DNA of 57,041 bases from Bacteroidota bacterium. GTDB lineage: Bacteria; Bacteroidota; Bacteroidia; Chitinophagales; Chitinophagaceae. The notes under the pieces were generated by a model. The model saw only the letters and a list, made by a program, of their open reading frames with translations, was not told where the DNA came from and ran no database searches. The DNA lies in NCBI GenBank assembly GCA_018267615.1, contig JAFDYD010000058.1, positions 6,361 through 63,401 of the forward strand. Direction: 5' to 3'. The first letter of the stretch is position 1. Each line of letters opens with the position of its first letter. A program made the position numbers and the translations under genes. Below, one piece after another: positions 18,147 to 26,567 of this stretch.

Positions 18147-19145
18147 ATGAAAGCAATTATCCCTGTAGCGGGCGCTGGTACTAAATTACGGCCACACACG
18201 TATACTCAACCAAAGGCACTGATACCCCTAGCCGGCAAAACCATTCTCAGCATTATTGTTGACCAATTACATGAAGCGGGCATTTCTGAATTTATTTTTA
18301 TTGTCGGATACCTGGGTGAAAAAATACAGGATTACGTCAAAGAAAAATATCCGCATCTCACTTCGCATTTTGTTTACCAGAATGATCGCTACGGTATCGG
18401 TCATGCGATATTACTGACAAAGGAGATTGTTGGCGACGATGAAATTTTTATTGTATTGGGTGATACCATTTGCGAATTCGATGTAAAACACGTTCTGGAA
18501 ACGCCACATTCAACACTTGGTGTAAAGAGAGTGGACGATCCAAGAAATTTTGGTGTCGCAGAAATCGATGATCAGGGACTTATTAGCCGTGTTGTGGAAA
18601 AACCGCAGATCCCCAAATCGAATATGGCTCTTGTGGGAATTTATCGCATCCGGGAAACATCATTCCTGTTCAATTGCCTGCAAAATAACATACAGAATCA
18701 ACTTACCAGCTATGGTGAATACAATCTCACCGATGCTATTGAATGCATGATCAAGAATGGTGCAAAGTTCCAGTCGTTTAAAGTGCAGAATTGGTTTGAT
18801 TGTGGAAAAAAAGAAACCCTGCTTGAATCCAACGCCAAGCTCCTGAAAAAATTCGGAAGTAATATCGCGCCGGATCACCAGATGGAGAACACAATCATTA
18901 TTCATCCGGTGAATATTGCGTCTGGTTGCGATATTAAAAATTCAATCATCGGGCCTAATGTTGCCATTGGAGAAAAAACCAGTGTGAACTATTCCATCAT
19001 CAAGGATTCGATCATCGGTTCCTTTGCCGATCTATATGATATCGTACTCACACATTCGCTAATCGGAAGCGACACCGAAGTAAAAGGAGAGAGCCGAAGC
19101 CTGAATATCGGCGACAATACTGAAATAGACCTGGGTGAAAGTTGA
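18147..19145 (+). CDS. Sugar-phosphate nucleotidyltransferase with left-handed beta-helix tail
   Basis: A 332-aa protein. Residues 1-235 form a nucleotidyltransferase domain: nucleotide-binding loop PVAGAGTKLRPHTYTQPKALIPLAG, and metal-site regions FIVLGDTICEFD and NWFDCGKKETL. Residues about 245-330 form hexapeptide-type repeats (IIHPVNIASGCDIKNSIIGPNVAIGEKTSVNYSIIKDS) of a left-handed beta-helix. It should activate a sugar-1-phosphate with UTP, dTTP or GTP for glycan or cell-wall synthesis; the specific sugar cannot be stated. The loop has GAGTKLRP where many relatives have G-x-G-T-R-L-x-P. Single gene, with about 258 bp of unremarkable DNA after it. Confidence 0.85.
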   Translation: MKAIIPVAGAGTKLRPHTYTQPKALIPLAGKTILSIIVDQLHEAGISEFIFIVGYLGEKIQDYVKEKYPHLTSHFVYQNDRYGIGHAILLTKEIVGDDEIFIVLGDTICEFDVKHVLETPHSTLGVKRVDDPRNFGVAEIDDQGLISRVVEKPQIPKSNMALVGIYRIRETSFLFNCLQNNIQNQLTSYGEYNLTDAIECMIKNGAKFQSFKVQNWFDCGKKETLLESNAKLLKKFGSNIAPDHQMENTIIIHPVNIASGCDIKNSIIGPNVAIGEKTSVNYSIIKDSIIGSFADLYDIVLTHSLIGSDTEVKGESRSLNIGDNTEIDLGES

Positions 19146-19403
19146 CCGGCAGGCAGCGAAAAAACCTATCAGGCTGTCTGAAATAGGTACTTTACCTGTT
19201 ATTTCCATAAAGAGTAACCTTGAGTCAGTTAAAAGCGTCATAAAAGAAATCGAGATAATAGTAGTTCATATCACTAGTAATAGTAAATTTGTAAGGATAG
19301 CGAAGGCCATGGTGATAGCGGATTTTGAGATGTTGTATATGCGAAGAGCAAAAACAAACCTTATCGATGTCATTATATATACTTACACTCTAAACGCTGT
19401 TTT

Positions 19404-19820
19404 ATGAAAAAAAATAAACAGGTTATTCTTTTACTCGCAACAGTATTCATGGCTTTTAGCGCGAAAGCAATCGGAGGCAAAGTTGAACCTTGTCTTATTC
19501 AGGGTCAGGTAATGGATGCTGTTACCAAAAAACCTGTTTCAGGTGTGTTGGTATCTGCTACTGCTCCGGGTACAAATAATCCCAAAGAAGCAATAACTGA
19601 TGCAGATGGTTTTTTCTATTTCACACAAGTGCCATCAACACCAGCGTCACAGGTAAACCTGGCTTTCGACAAAAAAGGATATCAATTGTACAAACGTTCT
19701 TGCGTTTTAGCAAAAGAAAAGACTCCGGTGAAAATTAATATTGAAGTGCTTCCGGAAGATATTGATAAAGTTCCTCCAGATTCAGAATATCCCTTGCTTA
19801 GGATGTTCGATATAAGATAG
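19404..19820 (+). CDS. Exported carboxypeptidase-regulatory-like domain protein
   Basis: A 138-aa protein with signal peptide MKKNKQVILLLATVFMAFSAKA, then one Ig-like carboxypeptidase-regulatory domain: LIQGQVMDAVTKKPVSGVLVSATAPGTN followed by KEAITDADGFFYFTQVP. This is the pattern G.V.D..T..P..GV.V...G......TD..G.F.... used in Bacteroidota surface proteins and TonB receptors. Here it stands alone, without a barrel. Two near-identical rho-independent terminators follow. The role is unknown; binding at the cell surface is a reasonable guess. Confidence 0.75.
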   Translation: MKKNKQVILLLATVFMAFSAKAIGGKVEPCLIQGQVMDAVTKKPVSGVLVSATAPGTNNPKEAITDADGFFYFTQVPSTPASQVNLAFDKKGYQLYKRSCVLAKEKTPVKINIEVLPEDIDKVPPDSEYPLLRMFDIR

Positions 19821-19842
19821 CATTAAGACCATTGAAGAAAAG

Positions 19843-19872
19843 AAACGGGACCGATTACGGTTCCGTTTTTTT
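19843..19872 (+). terminator. Rho-independent terminator 1 after 19820
   Basis: AAACGGGACC / GGTTCCGTTT stem (one G-U), 6-nt loop, T7 tail. Confidence 0.8.
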
Positions 19873-19928
19873 ATTACAACACTAGTTTGCCGGCAAAAAA
19901 TATTCCTATCAACACCCACAAAAAAAGG

Positions 19929-19958
19929 AAACGGGGCTGAGAACAGTCCCGTTTTTTT
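19929..19958 (+). terminator. Rho-independent terminator 2, similar to the first
   Basis: AAACGGGGCT / AGTCCCGTTT stem (one G-U), 6-nt loop, T7 tail; 86 bp after terminator 1 and related in sequence, so probably a duplicate. Confidence 0.75.
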
Positions 19959-20011
19959 CTACTACACATGAGGCTTAATCTATATTGATGTTAAACCTGC
20001 CGATGTAATCA

Positions 20012-20084
20012 TGAAGTTTGAATTCTCTCTCGACACATCGTTTGTATTTACACACAAAATTTCTTCACCGCAATTCAAACTTCA
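20012..20084. repeat. Inverted repeat, 13-bp perfect arms
   Basis: TGAAGTTTGAATT at 20012-20024 and its exact complement at 20072-20084, 47-nt loop. Downstream of the minus-strand acidic protein gene. Confidence 0.65.
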
Positions 20085-20113
20085 GTGCTGACCAATAATA
20101 CGTTTTGAAAGAC

Positions 20114-20641
20114 TCACGAAAAACGTTGCTGTTTTATTTCTTTCACAGTTTCATTCACGGAGCGACGGATTTCTGACTCTATTTGTTTAAAGTCGATGTT
20201 TTCTACAGCTTGTTGCACGGCCTGTTCGATATCTTCATTTATATTTTCGATATCAATATCCTGCAAAGATTCTTCGACCTGTTGCCGAATGCTTTCCGGA
20301 TCCATCTCTGAGTGCAATTCCTGGATCTGATCTTCCACTTCCCGGAGCGCATTTTCTATCCGATCGTTAATGCTTTCGATATCGAAATTTTCCCCATCAA
20401 AGTCGCATTCAAACTCATTGTCGAAGTCGGCGTCATTGACTTGCATCTCCACCTCTTCGTCGTGCCATTTTATTTCTTTATCTGGAGAAGGATGTTTGGG
20501 AAAAGGAACAGTATCCTGTTTGTTGAAGAAGTTATTTCTATTTGCTGTGCCGCTGCCAGACCAGGCGATTGCAGTTATGCCAAGGAGAACCGTGGTTGCA
20601 ATCAGCAAAGTGATTCTGATTTTTGGGTTAAACATGAGCAA
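20114..20641 (-). CDS. Exported acidic coiled-coil protein of unknown function
   Basis: A 175-aa protein. An N-terminal hydrophobic segment (ITLLIATTVLLGITAIAW) acts as signal peptide or anchor. A short linker follows (GTANRNNFFNKQDTVPFPKHPSP), then a very acidic stretch (DADFDNEFECDFDGENFDIE) and a long helix from about residue 88. The helix has regular heptad-like spacing (INDRIENALREVEDQIQELHSEM, then IRQQVEESLQDIDIENINEDIEQAV). ATG at 20641 or two codons later are both possible. I do not recognise a family. The nearby palindrome TCGTAT AAAT ATACGA at 20673-20688, upstream on its own strand, could be an operator. Confidence 0.6.
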   Translation of the reverse strand: MLMFNPKIRITLLIATTVLLGITAIAWSGSGTANRNNFFNKQDTVPFPKHPSPDKEIKWHDEEVEMQVNDADFDNEFECDFDGENFDIESINDRIENALREVEDQIQELHSEMDPESIRQQVEESLQDIDIENINEDIEQAVQQAVENIDFKQIESEIRRSVNETVKEIKQQRFS

Positions 20642-20919
20642 TTATTTAAGGGTGATGAAATTACGATGCTCTTCGTATAAATATACGAGTTGATTCGTAA
20701 AATATTACATCGGGAAGAAATTTTTTATTTTTTTTATGATATTACTGATCGATGATCTTTTGATCCGGACTTAAGCCGATAATTAATTATAGCATTAACC
20801 ATGTAACATCGTAGCCCGATAGCCGGGGATCGACCTGCGGAAAACCTTTTTTGGCGCACGGACTTATTTTTTCCATTTCTGATTAAAAAGTATATTTACA
20901 GTAGATCATAATATAAAAA

Positions 20920-21705
20920 ATGAGAAGGCCATTCATACTCATTATGGGTTTTGGATGTTTGGCATCTTGCCATAAGAACGAAGTCAGTCCAATAAAAAGT
21001 TGGTCATGGTTTGGTACTGATAATCCTGTCGTTTATAATTATGTTTTGATCAACGCCAACCAGGTTGCGAATAAACTTGACAGCAACGATTTCCATATTG
21101 ATGTAGATGCAGCTTTTCTCGATAGTAGCAACAATAGAATTATTGGTGTCGGCAACCTTGTAGTAAATAGCAAACCGATTTCAAGGAATGTAGACAGTAC
21201 TTATAGTTTTGATTATATAAAACAAGCTTCTTTAAACGAAGGACTTGCTCTCTACGGCACCAATGTTCCAGTTTCCATTCGTGGTGTTTCCGAATTGGAT
21301 ACTGTGACAAGGTCTGTATATCTCCCGAAAAAAATTCTTCAGAATCTTTCTGATTTCCCGGATCAAATTAATGTTTCGCAAAACCTGACATTGAGATGGG
21401 TTACGGATCAAAACAACCCATGGGGCAAGGTGATCATCCAGGTTTATTATTATGATGGATTGAGTCATGCAAGTGATTCTACATTGCCTGATCATATCAA
21501 CACATTAAATTTTACAGTGCCTGATAATGGACTGCACACCATTGCGGCCGACGATCTTAAAATATTTCCTGCAAAATCTTATATAGGAATTTCAATTGCA
21601 AGAGGAACACAAAGTGAATCTGTGTTGCCTATTTCCAAGAAAAGAATATTTTATTTTTCAAATTCTTCAGCGAGCACGCCGCCTGTTCTTGTTACTACGA
21701 ATTGA
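20920..21705 (+). CDS. Lipoprotein of unknown function
   Basis: A 261-aa protein with a lipobox at CLASC (Cys17) after MRRPFILIMGFG. The mature part is beta-rich with alternating hydrophobic stretches (LRWVTDQNNPWGKVIIQVYYYDG, then LNFTVPDNGLHTIAADDLKIFPAKSYIGISIARG), suggesting Ig-like or jelly-roll domains. No family recognised. It is convergent with the ABC permease and ends in a 33-bp hairpin. The upstream gap (20642-20919) includes TATATTTA at about 20892, a weak -7 candidate. Confidence 0.6.
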   Translation: MRRPFILIMGFGCLASCHKNEVSPIKSWSWFGTDNPVVYNYVLINANQVANKLDSNDFHIDVDAAFLDSSNNRIIGVGNLVVNSKPISRNVDSTYSFDYIKQASLNEGLALYGTNVPVSIRGVSELDTVTRSVYLPKKILQNLSDFPDQINVSQNLTLRWVTDQNNPWGKVIIQVYYYDGLSHASDSTLPDHINTLNFTVPDNGLHTIAADDLKIFPAKSYIGISIARGTQSESVLPISKKRIFYFSNSSASTPPVLVTTN

Positions 21706-21720
21706 GTTGATTGGTTGAAT

Positions 21721-21854
21721 AGTTTTGAACCATGATTAAAGGATTGAAGGATTATCATGAAATTCGAAACCGGAAATGTCATCTACTGTAAGTGGTATTT
21801 TGATAATCTAAGCTTCATGGCAATCCTTCAATCCTTTCATCATGGTTCAAAACT
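21721..21854. repeat. Long inverted repeat (GGATTGAAGG / TTTTGAACC)
   Basis: Arms 21721-21753 and 21822-21854 pair over 33 bp with one mismatch; further out GTTGATTGGTTGAATAG (left) and repeated CAACTTATCAAC words (right, to about 21893) extend the symmetry. It fills the convergent gap between the lipoprotein and the ABC permease. Confidence 0.85.
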
Positions 21855-21894
21855 AATCGACCACTCGACTATTCAACTTATCAACTTATCAACC

Positions 21895-23223
21895 TCACTT
21901 CATCGCCCACTTCCACATCGTCTTCCAGCTTGGTTTTTTTCCATACATTAAAATACCGGTACGATAAATTTTCCCGGCCATCCATGTAGTGAATAAAAAC
22001 CCTGCTACCAGTAATGCCATCGATAATGCGAGCTGCCACCAAGGAACAGTAGTCGGAACACCATAGGGAATACGCGCCATCATTACGATTGGAGAACTGA
22101 ATGGAATCATACTGCCCCATACGGCAAGCGGACCGCTGGGATCCTGCACCGCCATCGACATAATGATGAAGGAAAATATGATCGGCATGGTGATAGGAAG
22201 CATTAAGGATTGTGCTTCCTGTGGATCTTCGTTTACAACACTGCCAACAGATGCAAAGAGTGAAGAATAAAAAAGATATCCGCCTAAAAAATAAAATAGA
22301 AAACAAAATACGATCAGTCCCCAGTTAGCAGTGGCTAATGTACTCTTGATCTCAAAAATTCTTTGAGCACCTTCACTAACTCTCGCCGCGGAAGGATTGC
22401 CCATATTATTTGCCTCCTGAATTTTTTGCATTTCACTCAACGTTTCATGCGATATAAAAGCTTGTGCACCGGTAACCAATATTATGATCAGTATAATCCA
22501 CATTAAAAATTGGGTAAGTCCCACTGCGCCGATACCTGTTATCTTTCCAAACATCAATTGAAAAGGTTTTACGGAACTTACAATTACTTCTGCAATACGG
22601 TTTGTCTTTTCTTCCATCACACCGCGCATCACAGCCGCGCCATATACAAAAGTGAGAATGTAAATCAATAACCCGCTCGCATAACCGATGCCGTAAGCAA
22701 GACCCTGGCTGGATGCTTTTGCTTCCTTGCCATTATCTTCGAAACTCCGCACGTCGGCAAGATCCGATTCCGACCTGATTGAATCAAGTTTGTTGCGAGT
22801 GATATTGGTTTTTTGGAAGATCATGTGATCTGTGATGGCGTTATTTACCCTGCTTTCAAGTTCACTTCCGTCATTGACGCCAAGCTGCTTTTTATATTTC
22901 AAACGAATAATTGCCTTGTGACCTTCTTTTAATTCAGGAACAATTAAAACAGCGGTGCAGCCTTTTTGCTCATAGTTTGAAGTATCTATATCCGCTCCAT
23001 ATACAAACGCAAGAGAAGAATCGGACTTCAGGTATTCTTTAAAATAATTATTGGCGTCGATCACTGCGATGCGATGATTTGTCTTTCCTTTTATTCCCAG
23101 GAAAACCGTGCCTGCAATAAAGAGTACAATGACCAAAGGAAACAGGAATGTTGACAAGATAAAAGTCCTGTTTCTCACGCGCGTTAAATATTCTCTTTTG
23201 AAAATAAGCCAGATCTTATTCAT
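21895..23223 (-). CDS. ABC-2 type transporter permease (NatB-like)
   Basis: A 442-aa membrane protein. A first helix sits at residues 20-45 (NRTFILSTFLFPLVIVLFIAGTVFLG), then a large extracytoplasmic loop of about 130 residues, then five to six helices from about 180 (GLLIYILTFVYGAAVM with the conserved EEKTNRIAEVIVSSVKP loop). This is the ABC-2 family arrangement of Na+ efflux permease NatB and related exporters. The gene is 8 nt downstream of its ATPase gene, so the two form one exporter. The substrate is not evident. Its 3' end abuts the palindrome arm that starts at about 21893. Confidence 0.9.
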   Translation of the reverse strand: MNKIWLIFKREYLTRVRNRTFILSTFLFPLVIVLFIAGTVFLGIKGKTNHRIAVIDANNYFKEYLKSDSSLAFVYGADIDTSNYEQKGCTAVLIVPELKEGHKAIIRLKYKKQLGVNDGSELESRVNNAITDHMIFQKTNITRNKLDSIRSESDLADVRSFEDNGKEAKASSQGLAYGIGYASGLLIYILTFVYGAAVMRGVMEEKTNRIAEVIVSSVKPFQLMFGKITGIGAVGLTQFLMWIILIIILVTGAQAFISHETLSEMQKIQEANNMGNPSAARVSEGAQRIFEIKSTLATANWGLIVFCFLFYFLGGYLFYSSLFASVGSVVNEDPQEAQSLMLPITMPIIFSFIIMSMAVQDPSGPLAVWGSMIPFSSPIVMMARIPYGVPTTVPWWQLALSMALLVAGFLFTTWMAGKIYRTGILMYGKKPSWKTMWKWAMK

Positions 23224-23231
23224 AATATTTT

Positions 23232-24164
23232 TTAAGCTGTTACTGTTTGAAATTGTCTTGATAAAGGAGTGCCTTCAACCACTTTTATAAAAATTTCATT
23301 GAGCGACGGAAGCATTTCATTGAATGAAAGGACGCCGATATTCATCTGGATGAAATATTGCAACACATCATTTGGTTTATGGCCATTCCTGATTTTTACC
23401 ACAAGATTATTTTCTTCACCACCGAGAACATCAAAAATTTCTGAACTTACTTTGGCGGGAGCACCATCGAGCGTGATACTGAAAAGGTTTTCTTTGAATT
23501 GTTGTTTCACACCGTTTACACTTCCATCCAGTACTTTTTGTCCCTTATTAACGAGAATAATATGATCGCAGATTTCTTCCACCTGTTCCATACGGTGCGT
23601 GCTGAAAATAATAGTAGCTCCTTTCTTCGCGAGTTTGTAGATTTCGTCTTTGATAAGATTTGAATTCACCGGATCGAGACCACTGAATGGTTCATCCAGT
23701 ATTATCAGTTTCGGATCATGCAGTACGGTAGTTACAAATTGTAATTTTTGTCCCATGCCTTTGCTAAGATCTTCGATTTTTTTGTTCCACCAACTCTGCA
23801 TTTCGAATTTTATAAACCATTCTTTCACTTTTTCAATCGCCTCGTGTTTTCCCAATCCTTTGAGTTGCGCGAGATATACCGCCTGTTCACCAATTTTCAT
23901 TTTTTTATAAAGACCGCGCTCTTCGGGCATGTAACCGATATTGACAACATCATTGATCGGGTCAAATTTTTTACCATCAAAAAAAATCTCTCCTTCGTCG
24001 GGATAAAAAATTCCGGTAATCATTCTGATCAGCGTGGTTTTACCCGCCCCATTCGGACCGAGCAAACCAAAAATGGATCCTTTTTCGATATTGAAGCTGA
24101 TATCATCAACGGCCTTCTGAGTGGTAAAATATTTTTTCAGATGGCTGACTTCTAGCATGCCCAT
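23232..24164 (-). CDS. ABC transporter ATP-binding protein (NatA-like)
   Basis: A 310-aa ATPase. Walker A is GPNGAGKTT (residues 36-44), signature LSKGMGQKLQ, Walker B LIILDEPFSGLDP, switch His in IFSTHRM. A C-terminal DUF4162-like extension (about 215-305) is typical of NatA-type exporters. ATG at 24164 (MGMLEV) or at 24158 are both possible. Forms an operon with the permease 8 nt downstream. Upstream lies a 37-bp hairpin, then the end of the FAD oxidoreductase gene on the same strand, so transcription likely begins in the 24165-24230 stretch. Confidence 0.93.
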   Translation of the reverse strand: MGMLEVSHLKKYFTTQKAVDDISFNIEKGSIFGLLGPNGAGKTTLIRMITGIFYPDEGEIFFDGKKFDPINDVVNIGYMPEERGLYKKMKIGEQAVYLAQLKGLGKHEAIEKVKEWFIKFEMQSWWNKKIEDLSKGMGQKLQFVTTVLHDPKLIILDEPFSGLDPVNSNLIKDEIYKLAKKGATIIFSTHRMEQVEEICDHIILVNKGQKVLDGSVNGVKQQFKENLFSITLDGAPAKVSSEIFDVLGGEENNLVVKIRNGHKPNDVLQYFIQMNIGVLSFNEMLPSLNEIFIKVVEGTPLSRQFQTVTA

Positions 24165-24191
24165 GTGATTTTTTTTAATGAAGCAAATATA

Positions 24192-24334
24192 GTTGATTGG
24201 TTGATTGGTTGAGAAGCCGATTGGTCGAGTGGTTGAAGAGGAGAGTGGAGAAACAGAGCGAAGAGCGAAGGGTTGTGCGCTCTTCGCTCTGTTTCTCCAC
24301 TCTTCTCTTCAACCATTTAACAAATCAACAACTC
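24192..24334. repeat. Long inverted repeat (GTTGATTG and AGAGCGA words)
   Basis: Arms 24231-24267 and 24278-24314 pair over 37 bp with one mismatch around a 10-nt loop. Outside lie tandem GGTTGATT units (24192-24212) and GTTGA words on the right. The right arm ends 2 nt from the stop codon of the gene at 24317 and its flank reads into it. It shares GAGTGGAGAAACAGA with the repeat at 41868 and GTTGATTGG with that at 21721. Confidence 0.85.
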
Positions 24335-25876
24335 CGCAATCACCCCCGCCACTCTCTCTCCATCCATTGCTGCACTTACAATACCACCGGCGTAACCAGC
24401 ACCTTCTCCACATGGATATAAATTGTGAATGACGGGATGTTGCAGACGATCATTTCTCGGTATGCGTACAGGAGATGAAGTGCGCGATTCGGTGGCTACT
24501 ATTATTGCGTCGTTTGTATAATAACCTTTCATTTTTTTTCCGAATACGACAAATGCTTTGCGAAGACTTTCAAAAACAAATCCGGGAAGTACTTCGCGGA
24601 GTGATGTTGAATGAATTCCCGGCAGGTAAGAACAATCAGGAAGAGAAGAAGATATTTTGCCATCTACAAAATCGGTCATTCTTTGTGCAGGCGCCACAAA
24701 TTTTCCGCCGCCATATTCAAAAGCTTTTCTTTCTACTTCTTGTTGAAAATAGAGTCCGGCTAATGCACCAGCGCTATGAAATTTTTTTGTGTCTTTCTCC
24801 TCGATATTTACAACAATGCCGGAATTGGCAAATGGATTATTTCTTTTGGAAGGCGACCATCCATTCACAACCAGTTCGCCTGAAGAAGTAGCAGCCGGGG
24901 CAATTATTCCTCCCGGACACATACAAAAAGAAAACACACCGCGATGATCGATTTGTTCGACGAGGCTGTAGGCCGCGGGCGGAAGCAATCCACCCAGAGG
25001 GCCGCAATGATATTGAATATTATCAATAAGGCTTTGCGGATGTTCGATGCGTACACCGAGCGCAAAGGGTTTGAATTCGATCAATATTTTTTTCTCATGA
25101 AGCAAATGAAAAATATCTCTTGCAGAGTGGCCGGTCGCCAGTATTACAGCATCGGCTTCGAAAGAATTCCCATCGGCAGTTTTTACACCCTTGATGATCT
25201 GATCCTGAACGATAAGATCGGTAACCTTTTTTTCGAACAACACTTTAGCACCACTTTGAATCAGTTGATCATGCATGGCAGTAATGATGCGTGGAAGTTT
25301 GTTGGTACCGATATGCGGATGCGCCTCATACAAAATATTTTCTTCGGCGCCGAATTGAACAAGTATATTTAATATGCGATCTACATTACCACGTTTTGTA
25401 CTTCGGGTATATAATTTCCCATCGCTGTATGTACCTGCGCCGCCTTCGCCAAAACAATAATTGCTTTCAGGGTTTATAATCCCTTCTTTGTTTAACAATG
25501 CAAGATCTCTTCTCCTGGCGCGGATAGTTTTGCCTCTTTCGAGTATAATCGGTTGTATGCCGCTTTCAACCAACTTCAATGCAGCAAACAAACCAGCGGG
25601 ACCAGCGCCAACGATAATCACTTTGCGTGCTGCATTTGACACATCACCAAATATAATTTTTTGAATAGCTCTTTGCTGGAAAGGTTCATTGATAAAAACC
25701 TGCAGTGTGAGAATGATTTTTGGCTGTTTGCTTCTTGCGTCGATGGAGCGTTTCAGGATATGAAAACCTGTTATCTCCTTGGGTGAATGTCCAGAAGCTT
25801 GTGCTGCATATTCACTGATAATATGATCTGTTGTGGCTTCGCGCGGAAGCAATTGTATCCGGATAGTTTTTTGCAT
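24317..25876 (-). CDS. FAD-dependent oxidoreductase (COG2509-type)
   Basis: A 519-aa protein. Residues 1-75 form a separate N-terminal domain (IQLLPREATTDHIISEYAAQ, then KRSIDARSKQPKIILTLQVFI). A Rossmann FAD-binding motif follows at about 85-100 (VIIVGAGPAGLFAALKL). Further landmarks are NYCFGEGGAGTYSDGKLYTR, CMCPGGIIAPA and the C-terminal FAD contact YPCGEGAGYAGGIVSAAMDG. This is the arrangement of the NAD(FAD)-utilizing dehydrogenase family COG2509, whose substrates are poorly known. Length is typical. It is monocistronic and faces away from dnaA across a 691-bp gap. Confidence 0.88.
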   Translation of the reverse strand: MQKTIRIQLLPREATTDHIISEYAAQASGHSPKEITGFHILKRSIDARSKQPKIILTLQVFINEPFQQRAIQKIIFGDVSNAARKVIIVGAGPAGLFAALKLVESGIQPIILERGKTIRARRRDLALLNKEGIINPESNYCFGEGGAGTYSDGKLYTRSTKRGNVDRILNILVQFGAEENILYEAHPHIGTNKLPRIITAMHDQLIQSGAKVLFEKKVTDLIVQDQIIKGVKTADGNSFEADAVILATGHSARDIFHLLHEKKILIEFKPFALGVRIEHPQSLIDNIQYHCGPLGGLLPPAAYSLVEQIDHRGVFSFCMCPGGIIAPAATSSGELVVNGWSPSKRNNPFANSGIVVNIEEKDTKKFHSAGALAGLYFQQEVERKAFEYGGGKFVAPAQRMTDFVDGKISSSLPDCSYLPGIHSTSLREVLPGFVFESLRKAFVVFGKKMKGYYTNDAIIVATESRTSSPVRIPRNDRLQHPVIHNLYPCGEGAGYAGGIVSAAMDGERVAGVIAELLIC

Positions 25877-26567
25877 CGTGTCAGGCAGTTAACCTAAAAA
25901 CGTTTCACTAATAAATTAAAAAAATGATTTTATAAAGTAAAATTATTTTGGTGAAGATTAAAAAAAAGACTCTCGGTATAATTTATTAGCAGGTAAATAA
26001 TTGAAGTGATTGGTTACCATACTATAAAACAATTTAATTGTAAAAGCTCAAAACTTAGTAATAAATCCTAAAAAATTATTTTCAAAAAATCTTTGGGGAA
26101 TGTTTGATAGTATTAAATAATGTGTACCTTCAATTACTTCTCAATTTTTTTACTATGAAGAAAGATTTACTGATAGTATTGTCAATTTTTTCTTTCTTCA
26201 TCAAGCATCTCGGCAAACCACAGCAATTGTTTTATTGTTTGAGTTTTTACAACCGGATTGATTTCGAAATGCGGCCGGGAAATGACTATGTAGGTGCAGT
26301 AACAAAACAACAGTTACATTAAATCGATTCAAATAGGCGGAAAGAAAATCGGGTGCGGATATTAAATTATATTTTTTAAAAAATAAAGAGAATTTTTTGG
26401 TTGGAATACAAATGATGATTAATTAGGAAAAACATGGTATAAAAAAATTTTTTATTCAGTAAAAAATTTTGATATTCGTCCCCCTGCTAAACTTTTTAAA
26501 ATTCTTCCTGTTGACGAACCAAGAGAAAATAAGATTTTTAACTCAGCCTAAAACTGCTTTTTCTGTA
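25877..26567. other. AT-rich gap upstream of dnaA, no convincing gene
   Basis: A 691-bp, strongly AT-rich stretch. It holds a possible 55-codon frame (26155-26322, MKKDLLIVLSIFSFFIKH...) with a hydrophobic start but no other support. No TTATNCACA-type DnaA boxes were seen on either strand, so I do not call an origin. A possible dnaA promoter is TTG (26511) with TAAGATTT (26530), but the 16-nt spacing is short. Confidence 0.4.

Noticed and set aside
19135..19407. 90-codon plus-strand frame overlapping the end of the nucleotidyltransferase and the ATG of the next gene
   Set aside because: It begins at a GTG inside the upstream gene, has no domain or signal features, and its composition looks like translated intergenic DNA.
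21757..21951. 64-codon plus-strand frame
   Set aside because: It starts in the loop of a palindrome and runs through its right arm into the ABC permease gene on the other strand.
26104..26322. Small frame upstream of dnaA (MKKDLLIVLSIFSF... from 26155)
   Set aside because: Hydrophobic start is suggestive, but it is short, in AT-rich DNA and has no recognisable family; mentioned only in the gap entry.
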